Shown: piece after piece, positions 1-11,100 of the stretch
Numbering within the stretch: the first letter of the stretch is position 1
How the letters are laid out: each line of letters begins with the position of its first letter
Assembly: GCA_041446545.1 (NCBI GenBank)
Contig: JBGOEJ010000010.1
Location: forward strand, 1-64,000
Length of the DNA stretch: 64,000 nt
Reading direction: 5' to 3'
Origin: Fervidibacter canadensis
GTDB lineage: Bacteria; Armatimonadota; Fervidibacteria; Fervidibacterales; Fervidibacteraceae
Notes under the pieces: model-generated
Database searches by the model: none
Seen by the model: the letters and a program-made list of their open reading frames with translations, nothing else
What the model was told of the DNA's origin: nothing
Translations under genes and position numbers: made by a program

Positions 1-469
1 CGAAGATGAAGGGCACACCATCGGGTGCCGTGTTAGCGCTGCTGATGGCGATAGTCACATTGGCAGGGTTGCCGGCGCGGACGGTAAGTTGAGCGGTCTT
101 TTGTTGCGCCCCTAAGGAGGCTGTCAAAGTGACTGTGCCCTCACCCTGTTTATTGGGGGTGTCGGTGGAAGTGTAGTAGGTCACGACCGCTCGCCCATCC
201 GAACCCGTCGTCACTTGGATGCCGCCGAGGCTGGCGTTGTTGTTGGCATCCACCCAAAGCCCATTAGGATCACTGGAACTGAGGGTGACGACGGCGCCTT
301 GCACGGGCAGGTTAGTGTCTTGTTCCTGCACCAAGACGGTTACCGTTGTGCTGTTAGGTTCGGGACCGAGGGCAGTGCGTTGGTTGGGGTTAGTGCTGTT
401 GCTGGACGAAACGGAAAGAGTGGTCGTTTGAACTTGCAAGGGTTGCAAGATAGGCGGTTTAGGGTCGGG
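1..469 (-). CDS. Frameshifted continuation of the giant Ig-like repeat protein (partial, runs off left edge)
   Basis: Reading leftwards from about 469, the minus strand is open in the frame one base offset from the upstream gene, with no stop down to base 1. It translates as the same kind of Big_1/invasin-like Ig repeat: TTTLSVSSSNST, then DTNLPVQGAVVTLSS, then GSDGRAVVTYYTS. Another repeat follows, beginning ANVTIAISSANTAPDG. There is no ATG or GTG start with a ribosome binding site at its head, only in-frame TTG codons, so it is best read as the rest of the preceding protein after a frameshift. The gene end lies outside the window. Confidence 0.8.
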
Positions 470-3400
470 TCATCGTGATTTGCGTCGTCCCTTCCACAAG
501 GTTACCTTGCGGGTTGATGGCTTGCACCCGCACCGTTGCTGTTGTGTCCGCCGTCACCGCTTCGCTGAGGAAGGTGACGACCAAGGCGTTACCGACAACA
601 GGCACAAGAGCACTCTTTTGTCCCGTCTGTCCGATAAAGCCGCGATCTGTTAGGACCCGAACACGGGTGTTGTTAGGGATAGTGCCAGTAAAGGTCGCTG
701 TCACTTGGGCAGTAGCCGTGCCGTCCCCGACGATGCTGGAAGGATTCGCTTGGACTTGAATACTTGTCACATTGACGGCAAAGGCAACGACCGTTGTCCC
801 GACGGCAGGTTGCTGCTGTCCGGGCACGCTCGCCGTCGCTTTGACGGTGAACCACCCGCTATCGGGGCTACTGGAGAGGGTCGTTGAAGCGCTACCCTTA
901 AGAGTTGTCGCTTGCGTTGGCGCTAAAGTGCCGGCATCGGCGGTGAAGGTGACCAGCACCCCATCTTCTACGGGGTTGTTGGCGGCATCAAAGACGCTGG
1001 CAGTGATGGTCGTGGAGGTCGGGGTGCCAGCGTCGGGAACAAAGAGGACATTAGGTTGAGGGGGTGGGATAACGACCGTTGCAGGGGCTCCTGCCCGCTG
1101 ACGGAAGAGCACGCTTTGGCTACTGAAGGGGCGCCCTAACGCATCCCGCAGTTCTGCCGTTACGGTTACTTCTCCTGCTTTACGGGAGGCATAGGCACGC
1201 ACTTGTGCCTTACCGCTGGCGTCCGTCAACACTTGAAGGCTCCCCAACCCAGCGTTATTGGTCGCCAAATCTACCAAGAGCAAGCGAGCATCAGTGCTGG
1301 AGAGGAAAACAGGTTGTCCAGGCAAAGCGGAAGGTTGCCCTCGTCCGTCTACGAGTTGGATGGTAAGGGTGAGGAAGTTGTCGGTCGGCGGTTGTAGCCG
1401 CAGGGGTAGTCGGTCGGACGGATTTGTCGTATCATCTCGGTCAGAAACGGATATCTCTACGGCTGAGGCGACTAATTGCACCTGCCCACCTAATTGCACC
1501 GTCGGCAAAAGCCCTTGTTGATTTAAGGCGACTAACTTACTTTCCGCTGGGACGGGACCGAAGGATTGCTCAAAGACCATGCTAAAGGCTTGGGCGACTA
1601 AGACGGCACTTTTTCCTGGTTGTGTTCCCGCGATAAAGTTGGCGATAGCGACCCCATTGATTGTCGGGACTTGACTTTGAAGGAATTGCCCTGCCTCGGT
1701 GGTTGTCTGGCTCAGATTGTTGGGATTACGAGCGGAAAAGACGACCGAGACGCCGTCGGTTACAAGATTGTCATTGGCATCCCGCACTTCGGCACGCACC
1801 TGGCTTTGGCTGCGCCCATCGGCAGGGAGCAGAAGGGGATTAGCGGTGATGCGCACTTTTGCGGGCGGACCTGGAAGGATGTTCAATTGAATGCTTCCTG
1901 TGGCTGTCCCTGCTTGAGCGTTGATCGTCACTTGCCCGCCAGGGGGCACGGTGGTGGGGGCGACATAGGTGGCTTTAGCGATCCCGGCAGCGTTAGTCAT
2001 GGCACTGGCTTGGATCGTCCCAAAGGTTGCCGAGAATTGAACGACAGCACTGGGGACAGGGTTATTGTTGGCGTCCAAGACGGTGACGGTGATGTCAGCA
2101 CGGGCGAAGGGGGCTAAGCCAGTGTAATCTACTCCCTCAAAAGCAGGGGGTAGAGAGACAAGCAAATCAGTCCGAGAGGCACTCAAGGTCAAGGTAGATG
2201 CCGACCCTGCCCCAAAGGTAAGGGTGAGAGTGGCGGCAATCGTGCCCACCTGTGCTTGTAAGGTGTAAGAACCTGCCTTGGTTGGGGCAGTGACGGTTAC
2301 CGTCGCCTGCCCTGTGTCATCGGTCGTCGCTGATGAAGGCGTAATGGCCAGCGACGGCGTGGCGCTAAATTGCACCTTCACCCGAGGGACGGCATTGCCT
2401 TGGGCGTCCCGAACGGTCGCCGTCAACCGCACCTCGGTAGAGCCATCGGCAGGCGCAGAGGAGGGGTTAGCGACCAACTCAATGGTGGCGGGTGCCCCTG
2501 GCACTAAGGTCACGACGCCTTGTCCTGAAATGGTTGTCGCTCCTTCGGTCACGCTGGCTTGCAAAGTCACAGAACCTGTCCGTTTGCCTGCCCGATAACG
2601 AACCTTCGCCGTCCCATCTGTGCCTGTCGTCGTTTGCGGGATGGGGTTACCCGAAAGGTCTTCAAAGCGCCCAAAGTTCGTCGGGTCGGCAGGGCTAACG
2701 GCAAGGTTGACCGTTTTGTTGGGGATAGTTTGACCAAGGGTGTCTTTGACAGTGATGATGACATCAGTGACATCCAGCCCATCCGCCGTCAGTTGAGTTT
2801 TTTGTGGGCGAACATCAATGGAAGCGACCCGAGGGGTGCGCACCGTCAAAGTAAGAGACGCCGAAGCGATCCCTGTTACACCCCCTCCTGGGGCAGCGGT
2901 AATGGTCGCCGTCGTGTCACTCGTGACAGTCGGGGCTTGATACACCGCGATGGCTTGTCCGTTTTCGTCAGTGATGGCACCGCCGGGAACTTGAGGGTCT
3001 TGGTAAGCGGGGTCAACAGTCAGCGTTCCTTGCCCTGTCAAAGAGACCAACAACGGGAAGCCCGCAATGGGGCGGTTGTTGGCATCCACGACAGAAAGGG
3101 TCAGCCGCACACTGTCTTGCCCATTCCCCGACAACTCTGTTCGGTTTCCTTGGGCAGCGATGGTGATGGTGGCGGAAGCGAAGGGCGTGACAGCCCCCTC
3201 TTGAGAGCGACCACCCGCAACGCCCAGTTTGTCCACCAGTTCCACGGCGTAAAAATAGCGAGTGCCATTGGAAACTTGGGTGTCGCGGAAGTAGCGCCCT
3301 TGGTCCAGTTGTTCAAAGGGCAGGGGGTCAACGGAATGGATAGGGGTGAGGGCAGGGGCTTGTGTGCCACCCTTGGTCGTGCTGCGGAAGATGCGCACTC

Positions 3401-5348
3401 CTTTTTTATCCACCTGCCATTCAGCATCCCCAGCGGCAAAGTCCAAGAGGGGCTTCAAATCTATGAGGACTTGCCCATTACTTGGGATTAACCGAGGGCG
3501 CAATGCCGACAGGGACGGTGGAGGCGAGTTGGGGGTGATTTCAATGGCGTTAGACCAAGCCCCTTTGTTGCCGCTTTGGTCTACAGCCCGAACGGCGTAG
3601 CGAAGCACATAGTAGGTCGTCGGGGCTTGCCCGTTAGGGCGGAATTGGGCGACTAAGTCTTGAAAACTGGTCGCCGTCACATTGGTAGCGATGATGTTGT
3701 TGTCAAAGGGACTGCTCACTTGCCGAAGTCGGGGGTTAGTCTGTAACACCCGTCGGGCGACGCCGGGCGGAAGGTTGATGATGGGCGTCTGGCGAGTAAC
3801 ACGGGTGGTTAAAGCCCGACTGCGTTGGATGGACTCTACAACCCGCGCCACTTCATAGTAAGCGATGTCGGGGTCAGGCGAGGGCGTCCAAGAGAGGGTA
3901 ACGGTGAAGGTGGCGGGATTGAACTGCCCGCTCAGCGTCGGGGCTTGGGGAGGCAAGTTGCCTGGCGTCGCCGAGACGACCATGCTGGGAGCGCTCAAGT
4001 AACCTTGGGTGCTGACAGCTCGCACGACATAAAAGTAGGGCGTCCCATTGCTCAAGCCACGGTCAATGAAGGTCGTCGTCCGAACCGTTGTCTCGTCGGC
4101 AATTAAATTGGCATCGGTCGGTGGGGCACCTGCTTGCCGGTAAATGCGGTAGCCCTTGACAAAGCCCGAGGGGTTAGGGTCTTCCCAAGTCAATCGCACA
4201 GAACCGTCGCCAGGTTGCGCTTGAAGGTTACGGGGTGGCAGCGGAACACCGATCCCGACAGGGACAGGCTGCCCCGTCAGTTCCACATTAGCGGGACCCC
4301 GTTCACTCTCAGCGTTGTTGGGATAGACAGCGGTGACGGCGTAAAGGTAAAGCCGCCCTGGGACGACTTGCGTGTCCGTATACTGCATCGTCGGGATGGG
4401 CGTAGGATTCAAGCGTTGGAAAGCCTCCCCTTGGCGGGCGGCGAGCCCAGCATCAGCGCGGTAGAGGTTGTAGCCGATAGGTGACCCTTGAGCAGGGGGC
4501 TGCCAAGTGACGACGATGGCTGACCCTTGAGGGAAGGCAGTTACCCGAGAGGGGGCATTGGCAGGACCTGGAGCAACCGCAGGGGCAGGAGCACCTTTGC
4601 CCCGTCCCGCCCCGATGAGAGCACCCAGAAGAAGAAGCCCTACCAAAAAAGGTAAGGCGCTAACGGCTTTCGGGGGAGGCGGAGGGGGCGGGGGAGCGGG
4701 AAGCCCCAAAAACTCACTGATGACTTGTCGGGCAGCCTGACGGAAGGCTTCAACGGCTAACTCCTTTTCAGGACGAGGGGCTAACTTGGGGGCGCTACTT
4801 CCCTCCTTGCTGATTTCCTTCGTCTCCGTCACCGCTCCTGTCGTCAAGTCTATCTTGAGGAAGCGGGCAGTCACCTTGACCTTGACGACGCCTCCATTCG
4901 CTTTGGGGTCGTAGGTGTAACTGTCCACTGTCCCATACACGGCATCGGCAACCTTCATAGCACTGGCGATTTGGGTAATGTCTTCAGGGGTCGGTTGTTG
5001 CAAGACTTCGGCGACCGTCTCTTCCGTCAATTGTCCCTCTCGGATAAGCCGTTGAACGGTGGGTTCATCCAGAGAGAGGCGGGTGGGGCTGAATTGGCGG
5101 CTGGCTTCCAGTTCTTCCACGAGGGCGAAGGTGACTCCTTCAGCGACACCTGCTGGCACCCCTTCAGCGGCTTGGAGAGGAACGACCAAAATAGGTCGGG
5201 TGGCGACCGCAGGGGTTTGAGCCATTGCACTCGCCGACCCGCTGCCTCCTTGCAACCCCACCCATGCTGGCAGGAAGAGAAGGCATAGGGTGAGCAGCAG
5301 TGCCAAATCTGCTCGCCAAGGTTGCCGACGCCAGTCCGTTAAGCGCAT
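459..5348 (-). CDS. Giant exported protein: CsgG-like N-domain, membrane segment, FN3 and Ig-like repeats (3' end frameshifted)
   Basis: 1629 codons to a TAA at 459-461. The start ATG has a GAAGGAGGG ribosome site 8 nt upstream. Seen in order: hydrophobic signal or anchor (about residues 15-35); a domain resembling CsgG/LpoB-type periplasmic folds (about 50-215); a run of eight prolines and a second membrane segment (about 218-250); about four fibronectin type III-like units (260-720, e.g. VTWQPP, GYRIYRQ); about eight Big_1/invasin-like Ig repeats (730-1629) with the recurring pattern ADG..V..T..V.DA.GN.VP...V.FSA. It is probably a surface adhesin or scaffold. Frame loss occurs exactly at the junction of two Ig repeats, and the next repeat continues in another frame. 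It is the last gene of a five-gene exported-protein run. Confidence 0.85.
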   Translation of the reverse strand: MRLTDWRRQPWRADLALLLTLCLLFLPAWVGLQGGSGSASAMAQTPAVATRPILVVPLQAAEGVPAGVAEGVTFALVEELEASRQFSPTRLSLDEPTVQRLIREGQLTEETVAEVLQQPTPEDITQIASAMKVADAVYGTVDSYTYDPKANGGVVKVKVTARFLKIDLTTGAVTETKEISKEGSSAPKLAPRPEKELAVEAFRQAARQVISEFLGLPAPPPPPPPPKAVSALPFLVGLLLLGALIGAGRGKGAPAPAVAPGPANAPSRVTAFPQGSAIVVTWQPPAQGSPIGYNLYRADAGLAARQGEAFQRLNPTPIPTMQYTDTQVVPGRLYLYAVTAVYPNNAESERGPANVELTGQPVPVGIGVPLPPRNLQAQPGDGSVRLTWEDPNPSGFVKGYRIYRQAGAPPTDANLIADETTVRTTTFIDRGLSNGTPYFYVVRAVSTQGYLSAPSMVVSATPGNLPPQAPTLSGQFNPATFTVTLSWTPSPDPDIAYYEVARVVESIQRSRALTTRVTRQTPIINLPPGVARRVLQTNPRLRQVSSPFDNNIIATNVTATSFQDLVAQFRPNGQAPTTYYVLRYAVRAVDQSGNKGAWSNAIEITPNSPPPSLSALRPRLIPSNGQVLIDLKPLLDFAAGDAEWQVDKKGVRIFRSTTKGGTQAPALTPIHSVDPLPFEQLDQGRYFRDTQVSNGTRYFYAVELVDKLGVAGGRSQEGAVTPFASATITIAAQGNRTELSGNGQDSVRLTLSVVDANNRPIAGFPLLVSLTGQGTLTVDPAYQDPQVPGGAITDENGQAIAVYQAPTVTSDTTATITAAPGGGVTGIASASLTLTVRTPRVASIDVRPQKTQLTADGLDVTDVIITVKDTLGQTIPNKTVNLAVSPADPTNFGRFEDLSGNPIPQTTTGTDGTAKVRYRAGKRTGSVTLQASVTEGATTISGQGVVTLVPGAPATIELVANPSSAPADGSTEVRLTATVRDAQGNAVPRVKVQFSATPSLAITPSSATTDDTGQATVTVTAPTKAGSYTLQAQVGTIAATLTLTFGAGSASTLTLSASRTDLLVSLPPAFEGVDYTGLAPFARADITVTVLDANNNPVPSAVVQFSATFGTIQASAMTNAAGIAKATYVAPTTVPPGGQVTINAQAGTATGSIQLNILPGPPAKVRITANPLLLPADGRSQSQVRAEVRDANDNLVTDGVSVVFSARNPNNLSQTTTEAGQFLQSQVPTINGVAIANFIAGTQPGKSAVLVAQAFSMVFEQSFGPVPAESKLVALNQQGLLPTVQLGGQVQLVASAVEISVSDRDDTTNPSDRLPLRLQPPTDNFLTLTIQLVDGRGQPSALPGQPVFLSSTDARLLLVDLATNNAGLGSLQVLTDASGKAQVRAYASRKAGEVTVTAELRDALGRPFSSQSVLFRQRAGAPATVVIPPPQPNVLFVPDAGTPTSTTITASVFDAANNPVEDGVLVTFTADAGTLAPTQATTLKGSASTTLSSSPDSGWFTVKATASVPGQQQPAVGTTVVAFAVNVTSIQVQANPSSIVGDGTATAQVTATFTGTIPNNTRVRVLTDRGFIGQTGQKSALVPVVGNALVVTFLSEAVTADTTATVRVQAINPQGNLVEGTTQITMTRP

Positions 5349-5427
5349 CAGTAACGCCCTCCTTCAAACCATCCTCATTGCGGTTGTCGGATTTTTACCC
5401 TCGCCATTGATTGTCGTAAACAGGGTA

Positions 5428-8121
5428 TCAGCGCAACAAGAAATGGGCTTGCGCCCTTTCGCCGTCTTCGTTAGTGGCTTGGACAACGATAAGGTAAGGG
5501 AGAAAACTGGGCAAGGGGGAGGCAGTGACACTTTGCCCATCCCAAAAGATGCGTCGGTGGCTTTCGGTTGTTACTGGCAGTTTCTTCTCCCAAACTACTC
5601 GCCCCGTCAGGGTGCGCACTTGCACCGTCACTTGGCTGGGCTGAGAGACGGTGAATTCAATGTAAGCGCCCCGCCCCCGAAGCCGAACCACCCGCAAACC
5701 TTGCACCCTGAAGGGTCTTTGGTCTGTTTGAAGGGCGATGACCTGCAAGCGTTTGGGTTGGTTGGGTCGGGTAAGCAGGTTGATGGAAGGAGTTGAGCGC
5801 AGCGACCATTGTTGCTGGGTTTCTGGGTCAGTAAGCCAAAGGGCGACGGAACGGGGAACTTGAGAGAGCCCATCAACGCGTAACTGCACCTCTCCACCTG
5901 CGGGGTTGACAAGTTCTAAATCCCAAACGATGCGAGGGGTAGGCGGACGAAAGTCCATGCTCAAAGGGATGGACGAACGACCTGAGGGAAGGAGACTGGC
6001 GACCCAAAGACCACCAGGCACAGGGGGCGGCTTGGGGATGTCCAGCGAATCTAACGCCCTTGACGCTTGTCGGCTCACCCCCAACCAAGTGATAGTGTCG
6101 CGCCCTGAAGCGCTTTCCGCCCTCAAGCGAATTTGCCAACCCTCAGACAACGCAAAAGAACGCTCCCGTTCTGCGTCCGTTGCTTCTCGGTTCCCCTGAC
6201 GGGCAAGACGGGTTTGCAAGGTTCCGACAAAAGTGGGCGGAGAGAAGACCAGCGTCCCGTCAATGGTGCTGAAGAGCCAAAAACCTTGCCAAGGTTGGAG
6301 CAAGAGGTCATGGCGGGCAGGCAACGCTTCGTATTCCCCTCCGAAGGGGGGCAAGGTAGGGTCAGAGCGCCAAACGAACAAAGTGCCCCGAAGAAGCCCT
6401 TGTTGAACGGCTTGGTCAAAGGGGATAGAAACTACCGAGGTGCCTTGAACCACTTGCACGCCCCCCAACAAGACTGCCGTAGGGAAAGGGTTGGAGAGTT
6501 GGTTCCAACCTTGCCGAATGGGCACGATGATTGGTTCATTTAGGTTGACAGGCAAGGTGCCTTGTAACCTTATGGGGTTGTCAGGAGGGTGAGGGGTCAA
6601 GAGGCGCAACCAATAGCCTCTCCCTCGTTCCAGCCGATTCAGTTCCGCGTCTTGCCGATAGATGAGGTAGCGCTGTCGGACAGGGTCATAGCGGGCTAAC
6701 AAAAACTCCGTTGGCATCAAACCCAACGCGGCGGCAGGTTCGGGATTGGTAAAATCAAAGGGAAAACCCAGCATGTAAAGCCCAGCGGGAAACGCCCGAA
6801 AGGGCAAGGCAGGCACTAACACGGGCACCCGCACTTGACGGGTTCCTCCGACAGGTGCGTCCGCCGTCACCACCAATTCCGCTCGCCCCGTCACTCTATT
6901 CGGGTCTACCCGCACTTGCCAAGTCACCTGCTGTTCTCCATTGGGAGCCACCGTCGGCACGCTTTTTGTCGGCACTTCCCCAGGTGCAAAGGAAAAGCCT
7001 GTCGGCAAAGTCAAAGTGAGGCTGACACCCGATAACGGTTGGCTGCCAGCATTGTAAACGGACGCCGTGACAGGGAAGGGGTTGGGCGAAACGAAAGCCG
7101 TCTCCACTTCAGGCGTAAATGGGTCATCGCCCAATTCAACACTCAAGGACGGCACGCTCTGTGCCGTCAGGCTATAGGGGCGACGGTAATCCCCGAAAGA
7201 CCGATTTAGCCCGAAAACGACGACGAACTCCCGACTGACGCCCGGTCCTACCGTGACGGGATCCCAATAAACCCCGACAGCGCTATCGGCATTAAGGGCG
7301 AAAATCTCGGTAAAGGGGTCAGGGCGGTAATCAAAGCCGTATCCAAAGAGTGCCGAGGCTAAGTTGGGTGCGAGGGCAAAAACAACCCGACGCGGAGCCG
7401 GTCCTTCTGGCGGGGCAATCGTCCCCCGCAAAGATAACTCCGTGATGTCTGGGGCAGGGGTGTAGACCCAAAAAGGCGGCAAATCGGTGACCAACTCCGT
7501 CTCCCTTGTGATGAGGGGGCGACCGGGCACGAAGAAGGGTCCCGTCGTCAACAAGGAGGGGGTTGCCCGTGGATTGAAGCCGGGGTCAAGGACAAAGCCG
7601 ACACTAATGCGACGGGTGGCGTTGTCGTTACCCGTCAACCGTAGCCGAATTTCTACGGCATCGCCCAACAAGGTGATTTCCCGCTCTACATAAAGGGAAG
7701 GTTCTATCGTCAAATCTGGGCGAACCTGAAAGGGCGGTGCAAAGACCAACCAAAGAGCATACAACTGGGTGTCGCTGGTCGGTCTGACAAGGTTAAGCCC
7801 AAAGGTGACCAGTCCAGCCCCTCCTCCTGCGCCTTGAAGGCGGACAGTGACGGGCTGAACACCGCCAAAGAGTGAGGGAAGGTCATGGAATCGGAGCACC
7901 CAAAAGGTGTCAATAGGGTCATTGAGAGCAAGGTTGTCGTCAAAAGGGTTAGTGGGGTCGCCTCGGGTGGTGAAGACGGTGAAGTTGGCAGTGTCGGAAG
8001 GCATGGAGACGCCCAAATAGTTGTTCGTCACCGTGTAAGTGACCACTTGCCCTTGCAGCACACTTTCCAGCAGACAAAGCAGGCTAATCCACAATCCCCA
8101 TCGTCGCCAAAGAATGGTCAT
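5428..8121 (-). CDS. Secreted beta-sandwich protein with CARDB/DUF11-like domain and FlgD-like C-terminus
   Basis: 897 aa. A signal peptide (about residues 1-25) ends near LLESVLQG. A beta-rich N-terminal half of no family I recognise is followed at about 350-440 by a CARDB/DUF11-like segment (SVYNAGSQPLSGVSLTLTLP). Residues about 450-640 carry the module GYWLRL ... GWNQLSNPFP ... WQGFWLF, also found in the genes at 8118 and 13567. Then comes a beta-sandwich with LDSLDIPKPPP, and a FlgD-Ig-like end (LTGRVV ... IFWDGQS ... ATNEDGERAQ). It overlaps the upstream gene by ATGA, so translation is probably coupled. Likely exported or surface-attached; no catalytic motif was seen. Confidence 0.8.
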   Translation of the reverse strand: MTILWRRWGLWISLLCLLESVLQGQVVTYTVTNNYLGVSMPSDTANFTVFTTRGDPTNPFDDNLALNDPIDTFWVLRFHDLPSLFGGVQPVTVRLQGAGGGAGLVTFGLNLVRPTSDTQLYALWLVFAPPFQVRPDLTIEPSLYVEREITLLGDAVEIRLRLTGNDNATRRISVGFVLDPGFNPRATPSLLTTGPFFVPGRPLITRETELVTDLPPFWVYTPAPDITELSLRGTIAPPEGPAPRRVVFALAPNLASALFGYGFDYRPDPFTEIFALNADSAVGVYWDPVTVGPGVSREFVVVFGLNRSFGDYRRPYSLTAQSVPSLSVELGDDPFTPEVETAFVSPNPFPVTASVYNAGSQPLSGVSLTLTLPTGFSFAPGEVPTKSVPTVAPNGEQQVTWQVRVDPNRVTGRAELVVTADAPVGGTRQVRVPVLVPALPFRAFPAGLYMLGFPFDFTNPEPAAALGLMPTEFLLARYDPVRQRYLIYRQDAELNRLERGRGYWLRLLTPHPPDNPIRLQGTLPVNLNEPIIVPIRQGWNQLSNPFPTAVLLGGVQVVQGTSVVSIPFDQAVQQGLLRGTLFVWRSDPTLPPFGGEYEALPARHDLLLQPWQGFWLFSTIDGTLVFSPPTFVGTLQTRLARQGNREATDAERERSFALSEGWQIRLRAESASGRDTITWLGVSRQASRALDSLDIPKPPPVPGGLWVASLLPSGRSSIPLSMDFRPPTPRIVWDLELVNPAGGEVQLRVDGLSQVPRSVALWLTDPETQQQWSLRSTPSINLLTRPNQPKRLQVIALQTDQRPFRVQGLRVVRLRGRGAYIEFTVSQPSQVTVQVRTLTGRVVWEKKLPVTTESHRRIFWDGQSVTASPLPSFLPYLIVVQATNEDGERAQAHFLLR

Positions 8122-11100
8122 CGCAACACCACCACCCGTCGGGTTTCTCGCCCTTCAAGGTCGCGGGCACGCAGATGCAACAGGAAGACACCGCCCATAG
8201 GGGCAAAACTATCTGCCCCACGCCCATCCCAACGCAACCCCAAGCGCGTCGTCGGTTCGTTAGGTGTCGGCAAAACGGTCACCAGTCGCCCTGTCAAGGT
8301 GCGCACTTCTGCCCAAAGGTGCGCTGGCGCTGAAAGGCGCCCTTGAATGAGGAAACCTTGCCCGCGCATTTTTGTCACCCGCACATCCACGAAGCGCAAA
8401 GGCAACGGGCTATCACCCATGATTTGCAATACCAGCAATCGCTGCCCTTTCTCGTCGGTTTGGAAATTTCTCTCCCCACGCCCCACCAACGGCACACCTT
8501 GCAAGGTCTTTGGGTCAATCAGGCGCAAGCGGGTTGACAACCCACCGTTTACCTGCCAACGCAAGGTGACCGTCTGCCGAGGTTGCTGACTATGCAACAG
8601 GAGTGTCCATCGGCGAGGCTGGTCAGGAACTTCCATTAGCGGCAAATCCCCTCGCCCATCGCCCCGCAAGCCACCCCACGCCGTCATGCCTGGCGCCGCT
8701 GGAGGCGCTGGGATGGGCGCGCCAGCGCGGGTGATGGTGAGGCGGTAGGGCATCTCGGCTTTCTCGCCCCAAATTTCCAAAGTTGCAATGGACGGGCGGG
8801 AGAGTTGCGTCATCGCTGCCACTGCCAGCCGCCGTGTAGGCGCTGGCGGGGCAACCAGTAGCGAACAAGGGCGCTGCTTGAAAATCCAGTAGCCTTCAAA
8901 GGGGAGCAAAGTCCACTGCGTCGCATCTATTGCCTGATAGGCGTTCAAGTTGGCATTGAAGCGGAAGACCGTCCCCAGCAAAAAGCCTTGAGTGATAGCG
9001 TCAGCGAGGGGCAAAACGCGCCCGTCAGGCAACTGCACTTGCACCGAAGAGGCAGGAACAGGGCTGGGGAACGGGTTGCCAATTTGCTGCCAACCGACAT
9101 CAAACTCGTTCAAATCCCAAATCGGTTCATTGGCAATGCGGAAACTTTTGGTGCGATCCACATCGGGAGCATCAATTTGCAAAAGAGCGTCATTCGTCAA
9201 CCGCACCCAATAAGCCCGCCCAGGGCGTAATGCCTCCACGAACTCGCCTTCAAAACGGTAACCTTGCACTCCAGCGGCATTGAGGACACCCCATCGGGCA
9301 ATCCCGCCCAACGCTGGTCCAAACACAAAGGATGGACGATCATGCCCTGCGAGGGCTTGGGCGAAATCGTAAGGGAGCGACACCATCAGCGTCGTGGGAA
9401 TGGGCTGACCGCCACTCCGTTTCACCGTAAGGGTGAAGCGAGCGACAGAAAAGGAAACGCTGACCGGGTCAGCACTCACTCCAGCGCGATTGCTTGCCCG
9501 CACCTCTACGGTATGATTGCCAATCGCCAAGGGTAGCGCTGGGTCGGTTGGGTCGGTCAAGGGAACGGTGAGGACTTGTCGTGTTTCATCCAGAGCGCCT
9601 TGGGGCAGAGCGATCAAGTTGCCATCCAGACGCACTTGGATACTGCTTGGGTCAATGTCAGCGGGAGCGCCAAAGGGAGTGATGAATTGGGCTTGCAAAG
9701 CGGGGCGGTTGGTAAGGACTTGCTCTCCCTCTTGAGGGCTGATGATAACGATTTGCGGCTTGATTTCCAGCCGCAAAGTCACTTGCACTGAACCGTCTCC
9801 TTGAGGGTTGATATCCACGACCCTAATCCCAGTGTCTTGCCCTGCATAACTGGCACTGGATGGGGTCGTCACGAAGGTGAACTGGCGTTTGTTGGTGCTG
9901 CCAGGGAAGGGATCACCATCGTCGCCCCAATTGCCGCGTTGCCAGCCGATGAACCCAAAATTTGTCCAGTTGAACGCACCCACATTGGGGACGGCGTCGT
10001 CCATGTCGTTGCGCCCGTCCGCATCCACCAAATCCACGCCCTTGCGGGATGGGTTAGATTGCACAGTGTTGTTGAAAAACAGCGCAGGGTCTCGGAGGAT
10101 AGAGCGGTCAATGTGGAAGATGTTCAACCCTGACGCGGGCAAGAAGCGATCAAAGCCCCGCCGTTGACGGTTGACGACGAGGAAGTATTCGGGCTGGTTG
10201 ACGCTCCCAAAAGCCCAAAGGCGATAAGCGATAGGTTGGTCGGAGTAGGCAGGGATGGTGACCGTCCCGACAGTGCGGACGACTTCCACAGGTGTCAACC
10301 ATCCAAAGACCAGTTTGCTCCAAGGGTCGTAATGGGCGGCAAATCCTCCCGGACGCAGAGGGTTGATGGGGCTTCCAGGGGCTTCAAAGCGATCGCCTGT
10401 CGCCATCGTTGACCAAAGCCCAGGGTCTACCTGCGTCAGGCTTTGGGGGTTGTAAAGGTCAGGTAGCCCAAAGACATGCCCTAATTCGTGGGCATAAGTG
10501 CCAAACCCGTAATTGCTAAACACCTCGTGGACGAACACAGGGGCATCCACGACGACCCCATCAGCGGTCGTCGCAAAGGGCGGAAGGGAGGGGTTGATGC
10601 GACGGGCAACGCCCCAACGAACCGTAAAGGCACCAGCCGTAGGGTCTAAAGTCAAATCGCCGTTGGGAGGTTTCGCCCGCACATCGGCGGCGAAAGTGAT
10701 GAGCAAAGCATCAATGCGCCCGTCTCCATCGCTGTCGTAGCGAGAGAAGTCCACCGTGGAATCCAAGGCGTTGAGGGCTTGCTGGACGATGGACTGGGTG
10801 ACACTGAGGCTCGGAAAATTGCTGATGTAGGCAATAACGACGATCGTCTGTTGGTCTTGCGTCCTGGTTTGCACCGTCAAGGGCAAGGTCACAGAGACAG
10901 GTCCAAGGGTATCCCCTACAATTCGCAACTTGCCGTAAGACGCCTCGCGAAAGAAACTCGCCATAGAGTTTGGGTTGGCTTCGTTGAAGAGCAGGTCGTT
11001 GTAATAACCGGGGGTGTGGGTGGGGTCAAACTGCAGGCGAGGAACAAGCCGCTGAGTTTGAGGGTCAGCGTTGAGGATGTTGACCATGATATGCAGGACA

